Shown: positions 55,767 to 64,000 of the stretch, piece by piece
How positions within the stretch are numbered: the stretch's first letter is position 1
How the letters are laid out: each line of letters starts with the position of its first letter
Assembly (NCBI GenBank): GCA_040793985.1
Contig: JBFNJI010000012.1
Coordinates: 62,001 to 126,000 of the forward strand
Length of the DNA stretch: 64,000 nucleotides
Origin: Thiodiazotropha sp040793985
GTDB taxonomy: Bacteria; Pseudomonadota; Gammaproteobacteria; Chromatiales; Chromatiaceae
Direction of reading: 5' to 3'
Notes under the pieces: model-generated
What the model saw: the letters and a program-made list of their open reading frames with translations, nothing else
The model's database searches: none
What the model was told of the DNA's origin: nothing
Program-made: the position numbers and the translations under genes

Positions 55767-56336
55767 CTAACCGAAAGTGGACAGCTTGGCGAGAGCGGCC
55801 TGCGCCGTGCGATAGGCCTGTTGGAAAGGATCGTCAGCACCCTCCCTGGTCATCCCCGGCTTGCCCGATCGTTTCCAGCTGTCGGGAATGACGACGAACA
55901 GCGCCTGGACGAGGAAGAAACACCAGACGGAGAGAAACAGGCTCCCGCTCTGCAACATGGCCCAGACCGCCGCCGCCATGCCGACAACAACCAGGGCGAA
56001 ATCGGCCAGCGCGGAGATCAGACTGGAGTAGAAATAGAGCGAGCGAATCAACCAGACAAGCCCCAGATGGGCCAGCAGATAGAGCGGCAGACTCAATCCC
56101 GTCAGCAAGATCAATAGGGCACTCAACAACCAGAGTGCTATGCTACTGATGCGTCCGACCTTTTCACCGCTACGGCGCAACAGATAGAGCACATAGAGAA
56201 GTCCCGTCAACGCTATCAGCATGCGCAGCACAAACCCCGGGGCGAAGACCGCACCAAGGACAGTGAACAGAACCCCCACACCAAGACTGGCAACCAGCGC
56301 GACAGCCACACCCTCCATGAAGCTTGGCCGTCTCAT
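55767..56336 (-). CDS. Polytopic inner-membrane protein in the PspA operon
   Basis: This 189-residue protein has about five hydrophobic segments (near 8-30, 38-52, 66-92, 100-120, 128-145) and a polar C-terminus. I recognise no named family. Its start overlaps the PspA stop (ATGA) and it precedes the VWA gene by 16 bp, so the three form one operon. It probably anchors PspA or the VWA protein at the membrane. Confidence 0.8.
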   Translation of the reverse strand: MRRPSFMEGVAVALVASLGVGVLFTVLGAVFAPGFVLRMLIALTGLLYVLYLLRRSGEKVGRISSIALWLLSALLILLTGLSLPLYLLAHLGLVWLIRSLYFYSSLISALADFALVVVGMAAAVWAMLQSGSLFLSVWCFFLVQALFVVIPDSWKRSGKPGMTREGADDPFQQAYRTAQAALAKLSTFG

Positions 56337-56881
56337 GACTGCACCCTCCTCTGCTTTTCACGCAGCAGGGCAAGTTCGATGTCATCCTCGCTGACCGCGA
56401 ACTGACGCATGAAATCGGGTTCGTTCCAGGCACCGGGTTGTGCATCCCCGTTTTCCTGGCCGGCAAGCAATTCAGCCTTCTGCCGCATCGACTCGAGGCG
56501 TGAGCGATGATCATCGATGCGCTTATTGAGGGCTTTATACGCCTGTTGCAGCTCCTGCTGCCTGCGCACCAGATAGTCGAGGTAGCGCTCCGACTCCAAC
56601 TTGCGTTTCAACAGGTTTCGGACCAACGTCTCGTTACCGCTGTCGAAGCAGAGGTCGAGCTCTTCAGTTACCGGCTTGAGCCGCTGTTCAAGCTCGCTTT
56701 GGCGCGACTCTAGCTGCTTCAGATCCAACTCTATCAACTTGACCTGCCGCTCATCCCCATCCAACGCCTCTTCCATCTCGCGAACAGCCTGCTTGAGCAG
56801 GATCTCAGGCTCTTCCATGCGATCGAGAACCGCATTGACATCGGCTCGAAACAGCCGGGATACTCTTGTGATAAGTGCCAT
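56333..56881 (-). CDS. PspA/IM30-family membrane-protecting protein
   Basis: This 182-residue protein is almost entirely coiled coil and carries the PspA/IM30 N-terminus (M-A-L-I-T-R-V-S-R-L-F-R-A-D-V-N-A-V-L-D-R-M-E-E-P). It is shorter than E. coli PspA (222). PspA proteins oligomerise on stressed inner membranes. The usual pspB, pspC and pspF genes are absent; a membrane protein and a VWA protein follow instead. A two-component system is transcribed away from the shared upstream region. Confidence 0.88.
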   Translation of the reverse strand: MALITRVSRLFRADVNAVLDRMEEPEILLKQAVREMEEALDGDERQVKLIELDLKQLESRQSELEQRLKPVTEELDLCFDSGNETLVRNLLKRKLESERYLDYLVRRQQELQQAYKALNKRIDDHRSRLESMRQKAELLAGQENGDAQPGAWNEPDFMRQFAVSEDDIELALLREKQRRVQS

Positions 56882-56948
56882 GACATTCTCCTTCTGTTTG
56901 AATCTCTATGGCAAAGTCTAAGAAGGAGCTGTCTTGGCGAGTAGACAG

Positions 56949-57085
56949 ATTTAAGTAAAACCGTGGATGGCGGATTTACATAGAATTTACATTTCCAAAG
57001 CAAAATCTTGTTAGGCTATCGATAGAACCATCTTGTTTTATATATATCCGCCTTTAACATTTGCGTTCATTTGCGAAGATTTGCG
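56949..57085. promoter_or_regulatory. Repeat-rich divergent control region of pspA-like operon and two-component system
   Basis: Two direct-repeat arrays typical of OmpR/PhoB-class regulator sites occur here. ATTTACAT is at 56974-56981 and 56985-56992 (11-bp period), with a related ATTTAAGT at 56949-56956. ATTTGCG is at 57059-57065, 57069-57075 and 57079-57085, three perfect copies at an exact 10-bp period. Because the regulator gene starts just downstream, autoregulation and control of the divergent PspA operon are reasonable inferences. Confidence 0.6.
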
Positions 57086-57128
57086 GCTTGCTATTTTTAA
57101 AAGCCTCATGAGTAATGGACAATTCAGC

Positions 57129-57830
57129 ATGAGCCAAAAACCACGTATCCTGATCGTTGAAGACGAAGCGGCGATTCGCGCCGGCCTGATCGATGTCTTC
57201 ATCTACCATGGCTTCGAGGTGGACAGCGCGGCAGAGGGCCCGGCCGGGTTGCAGAAGGCCCTCAGCGGAACTTTCGACATGATCCTGCTCGATATCATGC
57301 TCCCCGGTATCAACGGCTTCGATATCTGCAACCGCATACGTGAACAGGACAAGGATCAACCCATTATCATGCTGACCGCAAAAACCAGTGATGAAGACAT
57401 AGTCCAGGGACTGACCCTGGGTGCGGACGACTATGTGGCAAAACCCTTTTCCGTCGCCCAGCTGGTGCTACGTGTGCAGGCGGTATTGCGGCGCTCCCGA
57501 AACAGCGATGCCGACCAGCATCAGATCCGCCTGGGTGAAGTCGTGGAGATCGATATCCGCAACCTGAGCGGCAAGCGCCATGATCATCCACTCAGCTTTA
57601 CCCGCCGGGAGATGGAGATCATCGAATACCTTTATCACCACCGGGAGCGCCCTGTGCCGCGAGAGGAGTTGCTCAACAAGGTCTGGGGCTATGCGAAAAA
57701 CGTGGCCATAGAAACCCGTACCGTGGACATACATATCGCAAAACTGCGTAGAAAGATCGAGCCCAACTCAGCGGAGCCGCGATTTCTGACCACCGTGCGC
57801 GGCGCCGGCTATCGTTTATTGGTCGACTGA
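57129..57830 (+). CDS. OmpR/PhoB-family response regulator
   Basis: ATG 57129 (M-S-Q-K-P-R-I-L-I-V-E-D-E) gives 233 residues; ATG 57108 would add seven. The receiver domain has the acidic pocket E11/D12, phosphoacceptor Asp55 (L-L-D-I-M-L-P-G) and the conserved Lys near 105 (K-P-F). The C-terminal winged-helix domain has F-T-R-R-E-M-E-I-I-E-Y-L and V-R-G-A-G-Y-R-L. It is followed one base after its stop by a histidine kinase with a GTG start, forming a TCS operon. Its targets probably include the repeats just upstream. Confidence 0.93.
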   Translation: MSQKPRILIVEDEAAIRAGLIDVFIYHGFEVDSAAEGPAGLQKALSGTFDMILLDIMLPGINGFDICNRIREQDKDQPIIMLTAKTSDEDIVQGLTLGADDYVAKPFSVAQLVLRVQAVLRRSRNSDADQHQIRLGEVVEIDIRNLSGKRHDHPLSFTRREMEIIEYLYHHRERPVPREELLNKVWGYAKNVAIETRTVDIHIAKLRRKIEPNSAEPRFLTTVRGAGYRLLVD

Positions 57831-57831
57831 A

Positions 57832-59955
57832 GTGGCCCGCTCCGCCCTTACAAGCCTTAGCAAAAAGCGGCTGCGCCGCTGGCTCATACTCTTTTTCCTC
57901 GCCCTCGCGGTTCCCAGCGGCCTGCTCGTCTATCAGGCCTACGATCAACTGAAATGGGAGGCCTTTCATCGCCACCGGGTACTTGCTGAGGAGCTGGCGA
58001 CGCGCATCGACAAACGTTATGCCCAGCTCATCGAGGAGGAGGAGCAACGGGCTTTCGTCGACTATAACTTTCTCGTCGTTGCCGGGAACCCCCAAAGCAA
58101 CTTCATTCAGCGTTCTGCATTATCGAGCTTTCCCGTGCGCTCTCCGATACCCGGCTTGATCGGTTATTTTCAAGTGGATAGCGAGGGTCTGTTCAAAACC
58201 CCCCTGCTTCCTGATAGTGCGCTTGTCGCAACTGAATACGGCATCCAGGACGATGAGCTGGCGCAACGGGAGGAGCTTGCCAACCGGGTGCGTGCAATAC
58301 TCGGCAAGAACCGACTACTGCGCATCGACCAACGCGATGATAGAGAGGAGGAACTCAGTCGTGAACTGGCTACGCCTGAAGAGATCCCCTTGACAGATGG
58401 CAGCGGCAGCCTCTTCTCCTCAAGAGATGAGTCGCGCCGCATTCGGGATCGCGGGATCGGCACCGAAGATGAGGCTGTACCTGCCGATTTCGGCATCAGT
58501 GAATCCGTGAGTTCGAGCCAGGCGGCCTTTGACCGCCTCTCGGAGCAAAAAACCGATCGGCCATCAATGTCACTACCCGGCAGCAACATCCTCGGCCGTG
58601 TCGAGCAACTTGAGTTAGACAGCAGCTTCGAAGACGCGCAAAGACCGCGACAGCAGATAAAGCTGTCGGCAAAGAAATCCAAGTTGGAAAAGCGCTCACC
58701 ACGCAAGGAACGCAGTGCTTTACCCGAACCGGAACTGCCTGTTCCTCAAGCCGCATCCGTGGGAATACCGCAGCAGGCGCCATCCGCCCAGTTGCGAATC
58801 CGCACTTTCGAAAGTGAGATCGATCCGTTTGAAATGAGTCTGCTCGATAGTGGTCATATCGTGCTCTACAGAAAGGTGTGGCGAGACAACCAGCGATACA
58901 TCCAAGGCGCGCTGATTGAACAGAGCAGCTTCCTCAGCGGTGTCATCGACACAGGCTTTCAGGAGACGACCCTGGCGCAGATGAGCGATCTGATCGCCGC
59001 CTACCGGGGTAACCTGCTGGCTGCATTTTCCGCCGCCGGGGGAGAGCGCTATCTGTCTGGCAGCCAGGCGATGCGCGGCGCCCTCCTCTACCAGACCCGG
59101 CTCACCTCGCCGCTCAACGACCTGGATCTGATATTCACTGTTCAGCACCTTCCCGCCGGCCCCGGGGGGAGTGTCATCGCCTGGATTGCCATCATCCTCT
59201 TTTTGCTGCTCACCGCCGGCTTTTATGCAATCTACCGCCTGGGATTGGGTCAGATCAATCTGCTCTCCCAACAGCAGGATTTTGTCTCCGCGGTCAGTCA
59301 TGAACTGAAGACACCCCTTACCTCGATCCGCATGTATGGCGAAATGCTTCGTGAAGGCTGGGTGGTTGAAGAGAAAAAGCGCGAATACTACGACTATATA
59401 CAGGATGAGAGCGAGCGCTTGACGCGGCTGATCAACAACGTCCTGCAGCTCGCCCGCATGACCCGAAACGACCTGCAGATTCAACTCAAACCGGTCGCTG
59501 CCGGCGAGCTGATCGATATCATAGGTTCAAAGATTGAATCGCAGGCCACAAGGGCCGGATTCGCGCTCAACCTGAACCCTGCGAGCGACTGCGAGACCCG
59601 CATCCTCCAGATCGATCCTGACTACTTCACGCAGATCATCATCAACCTGGTGGACAATGCCATCAAGTTCTCCGCCAAGGCGGAGAAAAAGGTGATAGAT
59701 ATCGCGTGCCATGTTGAACAGGATGCTACGCTTATCTTCAAGGTGCGCGACTACGGGCCGGGAATCGCGAAGGATCAGATGAAGAAGATATTCAAGCTGT
59801 TCTACAGGTCCGAAAACGAACTCACCCGCGAGACCGTGGGAACCGGAATAGGTTTGGCGCTGGTACATCAATTGACCACGGCGATGGACGGAAGTGTGGA
59901 TGTGGTGAACACGACACCGGGGGTGGAGTTTCGCGTAGGCTTTCCATCTCAATAG
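57832..59955 (+). CDS. Sensor histidine kinase with a very large periplasmic domain
   Basis: This 707-residue protein starts at GTG, one base after the response regulator stop. TM1 (about 17-36) and TM2 (about 447-470) bracket a periplasmic part of about 410 residues, much larger than usual. The stretch from about 160 to 325 is rich in Ser, Glu and Arg and likely disordered. The kinase core has the H-box S-H-E-L-K-T-P-L (His490), N-box N-L-V-D-N-A-I-K-F, G1 D-Y-G-P-G-I and G2 G-T-G-I-G-L-A-L. It should phosphorylate the adjacent regulator; the periplasmic signal is unknown. Confidence 0.93.
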   Translation: MARSALTSLSKKRLRRWLILFFLALAVPSGLLVYQAYDQLKWEAFHRHRVLAEELATRIDKRYAQLIEEEEQRAFVDYNFLVVAGNPQSNFIQRSALSSFPVRSPIPGLIGYFQVDSEGLFKTPLLPDSALVATEYGIQDDELAQREELANRVRAILGKNRLLRIDQRDDREEELSRELATPEEIPLTDGSGSLFSSRDESRRIRDRGIGTEDEAVPADFGISESVSSSQAAFDRLSEQKTDRPSMSLPGSNILGRVEQLELDSSFEDAQRPRQQIKLSAKKSKLEKRSPRKERSALPEPELPVPQAASVGIPQQAPSAQLRIRTFESEIDPFEMSLLDSGHIVLYRKVWRDNQRYIQGALIEQSSFLSGVIDTGFQETTLAQMSDLIAAYRGNLLAAFSAAGGERYLSGSQAMRGALLYQTRLTSPLNDLDLIFTVQHLPAGPGGSVIAWIAIILFLLLTAGFYAIYRLGLGQINLLSQQQDFVSAVSHELKTPLTSIRMYGEMLREGWVVEEKKREYYDYIQDESERLTRLINNVLQLARMTRNDLQIQLKPVAAGELIDIIGSKIESQATRAGFALNLNPASDCETRILQIDPDYFTQIIINLVDNAIKFSAKAEKKVIDIACHVEQDATLIFKVRDYGPGIAKDQMKKIFKLFYRSENELTRETVGTGIGLALVHQLTTAMDGSVDVVNTTPGVEFRVGFPSQ

Positions 59956-60053
59956 CATGTTCATGCGCACAGCCAATGACCGCGCCATGCTGTTGCCGGT
60001 TTCAGTTGTTTTTTCATCCCCACGATTATTAAAACAGACGGATACCATACCTG

Positions 60054-60845
60054 ATGGAATCGATGCATCGACTACTCGAAATCATGGCACGACTGCGTGA
60101 CCCCGTTGAGGGCTGTCCATGGGACCTTGGCCAGACCTACAGCACAATTGTTCCCTATACTCTGGAGGAGGCATACGAAGTCGCGGACAGCATCCAGCGG
60201 GGAGAGATGGCAGAACTGCGTGACGAACTCGGTGACCTGCTGTTCCAGATCGTCTTTTACAGCCAGATCGCAAAGGAGGAGGGGCATTTCGATTTCAGCG
60301 ATGTTGCAAGGGGCATCTGTGACAAGATGATCCGCCGTCATCCCCATGTCTTCTCGAATGCAGCCTACGAGGATGCACAGGCGTTACGCCATGCCTGGGA
60401 ACAGCAAAAGGCGGAGGAACGGACTCAACGCAAACAGGCCTCGGATCAGACAAGCCATATGGACGGTGTAGCCCATGCCCTGCCTGCACTGATCCGTGCG
60501 GAGAAGTTGCAAAAACGGGCAGCACGGACAGGATTCGATTGGCCGGATATCAAGGGCGCCCTGAACAAGGTGAGTGAGGAGTTTGACGAAGTCCGCGATG
60601 AAATTGACGGTGCGGACAAGCATCGCCTGGAAGACGAGATCGGCGACCTGCTGTTTTCCGTGGTCAATGTCGCACGACTGCTGGGTCTGGATGCGGAACA
60701 GTCGTTAAGTCGCGCCAACCGCAAATTCGAAAGGCGATTCCGCACCATGGAGCAGACGCTCGCTGAAGAGGGCATCACCGACATGAAGGAACTTTCTTTG
60801 GAAAAACTGGATGCCGTATGGGAGAGGATCAAACACACTGAGTAA
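60054..60845 (+). CDS. mazG: MazG nucleoside triphosphate pyrophosphohydrolase
   Basis: This 263-residue protein is exactly the length of E. coli MazG and has both MazG domains. The first carries the metal motif E-E-A-Y-E then E-L-R-D-E-L-G-D-L-L-F-Q (E-x3-E ... D/E-x-x-D). The second has E-E-F-D-E-V-R-D-E and D-E-I-G-D-L-L-F-S. C-P-W-D is the conserved N-terminal mark. It hydrolyses NTPs to NMP and PPi and can remove damaged nucleotides. A STAND-type gene starts 45 bp later on the same strand. Confidence 0.94.
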   Translation: MESMHRLLEIMARLRDPVEGCPWDLGQTYSTIVPYTLEEAYEVADSIQRGEMAELRDELGDLLFQIVFYSQIAKEEGHFDFSDVARGICDKMIRRHPHVFSNAAYEDAQALRHAWEQQKAEERTQRKQASDQTSHMDGVAHALPALIRAEKLQKRAARTGFDWPDIKGALNKVSEEFDEVRDEIDGADKHRLEDEIGDLLFSVVNVARLLGLDAEQSLSRANRKFERRFRTMEQTLAEEGITDMKELSLEKLDAVWERIKHTE

Positions 60846-60890
60846 GACAGTATCGCGCACATCGGTTAACCAGATGAGTTACCCTTGGCT

Positions 60891-63800
60891 ATGAAACAGA
60901 GCAAGCGGCGGGGTTTTCGCCTCTTCATCAGCTCGACATTCGAAGACTTCAGCGCCGAACGTGACGCACTCCACAATGGGGTCTGTGACGCCAATGGAGA
61001 GCTCATACTGGAGAGCCCGTTTGCAACGCTCCGCCGCAAATGCCTAGGGGCGGAAACCACCTTTCATGTCGTCGATCTGCGCTGGGGCATAAGCGCCTCG
61101 GCCTCAACTTCATACACCACGATGCAACGCTGCCTGGACGAGGTGGAGCGGGCCTGCAGCTACCCCTCCCCAAATATGCTGGCGCTGATTGGCGACCGCT
61201 ACGGATGGCGACCGCTGCCTGAGACGATAACTGTAGACGAGTTCGAGCAGATACGGACCGCATTGCCGGACAGGGATCTGCAACACCTGCTGGAGCGATG
61301 GTATGAACTGGAGACAAACAGTGTCCCTGCCACCTACCGCGTCCGGGATGCGGCATCGAGACCGCCGCAGGCAAGCGAAAGGATACTTCAGGGAGCACTG
61401 GCGAAACTCAGCGAGACACTGCCGCTGACGACACCTGCCCACTACCGCGTCTCGGCAACTGAGCGTGAAATCGAGATAGGCTTGAACGGCCGCCAGGCAG
61501 GCAAGGAGAGTGAGTCGTTGCTGGTCTATTTGCGGACAATAAGGGGGTTGGGCTCGGCCGGCGAATCATTACGATATCGCGATCTATTGCCCAATGGCGA
61601 TATCGACAGGCAAGCCGCTGAACAGGTTGAGTCACTCAAACGCAAACTGAACAAGGACCCGCGTGCCAGCTGTCGACACTATACCCTGTCCTGGTCGGAC
61701 AAGGGGCTCACGGATCATCAGCGCTATCTCATCGACTTCTGCCGGGCGGTGCAGACAGACCTCGAACTCCGCGTGCAACAGGCATTGACGCACCAGGAGT
61801 TGGACCTTGACACCGCCCATGAGAGCTTTGCGAACAGTCACAGACGCCACTTCATGGGGCGCGCCAGTGAACAGGCGGCGATCCGGGATTATCTGACCAA
61901 GGAAGCTGCTGCTCCTTTGCTTGTTTCCGGCCCCGCCGGTACAGGCAAAACCGCCCTCCTGGCTTGGGCTGCGGAGTCGGCAGCGGCGGCTGGTGCCAGG
62001 ATCACGCAACGTTACATCGGCATAACCCCGAATACCAGTAGCGGCGCACAACTTGCCGCTGACATCAGCGCGACGACAACAGATGCCCTTTCAGCCGCGC
62101 AACAGTTGGCAGCGTTGCGAAGGCATCTGACAGAAAGCGCGGACAGGCCTTATGTATTACTGCTCGATGGGCTGGACCTGCTGCCCGCCGACGATCGTTT
62201 GGCGACTATGGGTTGGTTACCCGATCCCTGGCCCGGACATTTGCGCATCATAGCCTCAACCCGCGACATGGATCAGCTCAGACAGATTCTCGAAACGCAA
62301 CCCACAACCCGCAACCTGCAGCTCGGCCCCCTCCACGACAAGGCGGCCCTGCAGCTGTTCGACACACTGCTCAGCAGTGCCGGTCGCAGCCTCACGCCGC
62401 AACAGACGACCGAGATCAGGCGTTCGATCTCGAAGTGCGCACGACCGCTTTTCATTCGCTTGCTTGCAGACCTGGCCGCCACCTGGTCATCTCGCGACCG
62501 GCCACAAATCGATGCCCGGGATATAGCCTCGCTGATTGAATATCTCTTCAATCACCTCTCATCCGAGGTCAAGCATGGCTCGGTATTGGTGACCTACGCA
62601 CTTGGTTACCTGGCGGCTTCCCGCTATGGCATGAGCGACGACGAACTGCTCGCTGTTCTTTCAGAGAACGACAAGGTCATGTCCTCATTTCGTCAACGCC
62701 ATCCCGATTCGCCGCAGATCGGGCACCTTCCCTATATCATATGGGCCGGGCTGCACGCCGATCTCTCCCCCTATCTATCCCTGCGTCACACCACCGGCGC
62801 CGACGTGCTCGACTTTTATCATCGGGAACTTGACCTTGCGGCTCGCGCCCGCCTTGAATCGGAGATGCCCTGGTCCCAGGCCCAGCTCGCACTCGCCAAG
62901 CTGTTCCGCATGCGGGGCAGCGATCTCGAACAGCACTGGAATCCGCATGCAACCCGCGAGGCGCTGGAGTCGGGCTACCACCTGCTGCAAGCCGATGCGG
63001 GCGATGCCTTCGACGATTACATCCTGGATCCAGCCTATCTGCTTGCCGCTGTTCAGCACCAAGGTCACCGCCACCTGGCGGGGCGCTCAACGCCATTGCA
63101 TAACCCGGCAGGCGGCTTGACCGGTTTGTTGGAAATGCGCGCTGCGCAGAGTCCACTCGCGGCAAGCATACTGCAGTCGGTATTGAGAAGCAGCGATCTG
63201 CTCACCATCTGTCCGTCCCACCTGGCACAGGAGATCGCCAATGAAGGGATCGCCCTGCGGAGTCCATCGCATTGCAAAGGCTCACGACTCATCCGCCTAG
63301 AACCAGGCAGATCGCCACCGCGGGATCACAGCGCACGGATCACTGCACTGGCCGTAGCAGAGGACGGTACATTGATCGCCGCCGGCGATGCCGACGGACG
63401 TGTTTCACTGCGCAGATCCAGCGGCGAGCTGCTTTGGTGCCGCGCAGGCCACGACAAATGGATCACCAGCGTCGCCCTGTCGCCAAACGCGGAGCTGGTC
63501 GCTTCCGCGGGCGACGACGGTTCAGCCTATATCTGGCATGGCTCAGGCGCGGGGATTGAGCCGATAGGCTTCCCCACACAGGGAACTCGGCTGCGCCAGG
63601 CAAGCGCACTCACCTTTCTCAATGAACGTACACTGATCGTACTCTGGGGCGGCCACTTCTATCGGGTCAATATCGATACCCTGCGCGCCGAGCTATTGCC
63701 TGGAGAGGGATCAAATATCGGCTTTGGCGTGGCGCATGCGGATGCGCTCGAAAAGCTCGATTTCGGCCCCCGGGGCACGGCCTGGGCGGAAGCCATGGAG

Positions 63801-64000
63801 AACAGCATGGACCTGCCGGCCAAGCTCCTTGTGGTCGATCCCGGGAGTGGCCAGTCTAGCGCGGAGGCTATATTGCCAGGCTCGCCCACAGCGATGGCAT
63901 TGGGTAGCCGCCAATGCCTGGTATCCACCGCACTGGGCTTGCATCGCTACCGTCTGGAAGGCACTGACCGGCCAACACGGCTCGATATTGCGGCACCCAT
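60891..64000 (+). CDS. DUF4062 / NACHT-like NTPase / WD40 protein (3' partial)
   Basis: The frame from ATG 60891 stays open for 1036 codons to the window edge. Residues about 8-105 form a DUF4062 domain (F-I-S-S-T-F-E-D-F-S-A-E-R is its signature). A STAND/NACHT-like NTPase follows: Walker A G-P-A-G-T-G-K-T (347-354), Walker B V-L-L-L-D-G-L-D (Asp426 in the middle) and I-I-A-S-T-R-D. A helical linker runs to about 810, after which WD40-type repeats begin (I-T-A-L-A-V-A, A-A-G-D-A-D-G-R-V, then I-T-S-V-A-L-S-P and G-D-D-G-S-A-Y-I-W). The order matches TEP1/NWD1-like and bacterial STAND sensors, many of which serve in anti-phage defence. The repeat count and any C-terminal part are not seen. 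Confidence 0.88.
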   Translation, partial: MKQSKRRGFRLFISSTFEDFSAERDALHNGVCDANGELILESPFATLRRKCLGAETTFHVVDLRWGISASASTSYTTMQRCLDEVERACSYPSPNMLALIGDRYGWRPLPETITVDEFEQIRTALPDRDLQHLLERWYELETNSVPATYRVRDAASRPPQASERILQGALAKLSETLPLTTPAHYRVSATEREIEIGLNGRQAGKESESLLVYLRTIRGLGSAGESLRYRDLLPNGDIDRQAAEQVESLKRKLNKDPRASCRHYTLSWSDKGLTDHQRYLIDFCRAVQTDLELRVQQALTHQELDLDTAHESFANSHRRHFMGRASEQAAIRDYLTKEAAAPLLVSGPAGTGKTALLAWAAESAAAAGARITQRYIGITPNTSSGAQLAADISATTTDALSAAQQLAALRRHLTESADRPYVLLLDGLDLLPADDRLATMGWLPDPWPGHLRIIASTRDMDQLRQILETQPTTRNLQLGPLHDKAALQLFDTLLSSAGRSLTPQQTTEIRRSISKCARPLFIRLLADLAATWSSRDRPQIDARDIASLIEYLFNHLSSEVKHGSVLVTYALGYLAASRYGMSDDELLAVLSENDKVMSSFRQRHPDSPQIGHLPYIIWAGLHADLSPYLSLRHTTGADVLDFYHRELDLAARARLESEMPWSQAQLALAKLFRMRGSDLEQHWNPHATREALESGYHLLQADAGDAFDDYILDPAYLLAAVQHQGHRHLAGRSTPLHNPAGGLTGLLEMRAAQSPLAASILQSVLRSSDLLTICPSHLAQEIANEGIALRSPSHCKGSRLIRLEPGRSPPRDHSARITALAVAEDGTLIAAGDADGRVSLRRSSGELLWCRAGHDKWITSVALSPNAELVASAGDDGSAYIWHGSGAGIEPIGFPTQGTRLRQASALTFLNERTLIVLWGGHFYRVNIDTLRAELLPGEGSNIGFGVAHADALEKLDFGPRGTAWAEAMENSMDLPAKLLVVDPGSGQSSAEAILPGSPTAMALGSRQCLVSTALGLHRYRLEGTDRPTRLDIAAP

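Noticed and set aside
54929..55891. Plus-strand frame of 320 codons
   Set aside because: It is antisense to the VWA gene, which has a signal peptide, MIDAS motif and ribosome site.

Overview
The window reads as a chromosomal contig of a gammaproteobacterium. The evidence is gene content: tamAB, gspAB, oxyR, mazG, a long Lhr helicase, a TrpD2/YbiB relative and hipBA. The wealth of cyclic-di-GMP proteins and the moderate-to-high GC would fit a marine or sulfur-oxidising lineage, but no marker here fixes the genus. It is a draft assembly with one 100-N scaffold gap. I saw no rRNA, tRNA, CRISPR array, transposase or phage gene.

Region 1 (1-15304, all minus strand) is the most unusual part. Two genes coupled by a TGATG junction encode a GAF-like/HlyD adaptor and a PqqD-like/M50 metalloprotease/lipoyl-domain fusion. 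After a 248-bp regulatory gap come three genes coupled by ATGA overlaps. They encode a periplasmic HlyD adaptor ending in a SPOR-like domain, a giant repeat protein (LEPR-type N-terminus, DUF4347, LamG, cadherin/VCBS-like repeats, C-terminal hydrophobic segment) and a membrane GGDEF-GGDEF-EAL protein. A partial ApbE lipoprotein gene follows. I infer a dedicated export, processing and display system for a giant surface protein, under c-di-GMP control. The window holds no ABC ATPase or TolC partner for it.

Region 2 (15447-26257): a DUF4124-glutaredoxin, a TrpD2/YbiB-like protein, OxyR, a soluble chemoreceptor with a CZB zinc domain split by an in-frame amber codon, a hypothetical membrane-anchored protein, a two-domain CbiX chelatase, a nucleotide cyclase-FHA protein and a large MscK/MscM-type mechanosensitive channel. 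Region 3 (26465-36203): a periplasmic binding protein coupled to a CHASE-PAS-GGDEF-EAL enzyme, a NUDIX hydrolase, an RssA-type patatin, two small plus-strand ORFs and the gspA-gspB pair. Region 4 (36342-53219): tamA-tamB, an NMT1-like/PAS/GGDEF/EAL fusion, hipBA, an amidohydrolase and Lhr.

Region 5 (53327-60845): a START-like/GyrI-like protein, a PspA-membrane protein-VWA operon, and a divergently transcribed two-component system whose shared upstream region holds tandem direct repeats. mazG follows. Region 6 (60891 to the window end) is an open reading frame for a DUF4062-NTPase-WD40 protein, a STAND-type architecture seen in defence and signalling proteins, cut off by the window edge.

Three recurring themes tie the window together: c-di-GMP turnover by three separate membrane GGDEF/EAL proteins each with a different sensory input, envelope biogenesis and stress (TamAB, PspA, MscS-type channel, GspAB), and large modular proteins with unresolved export or signalling roles.
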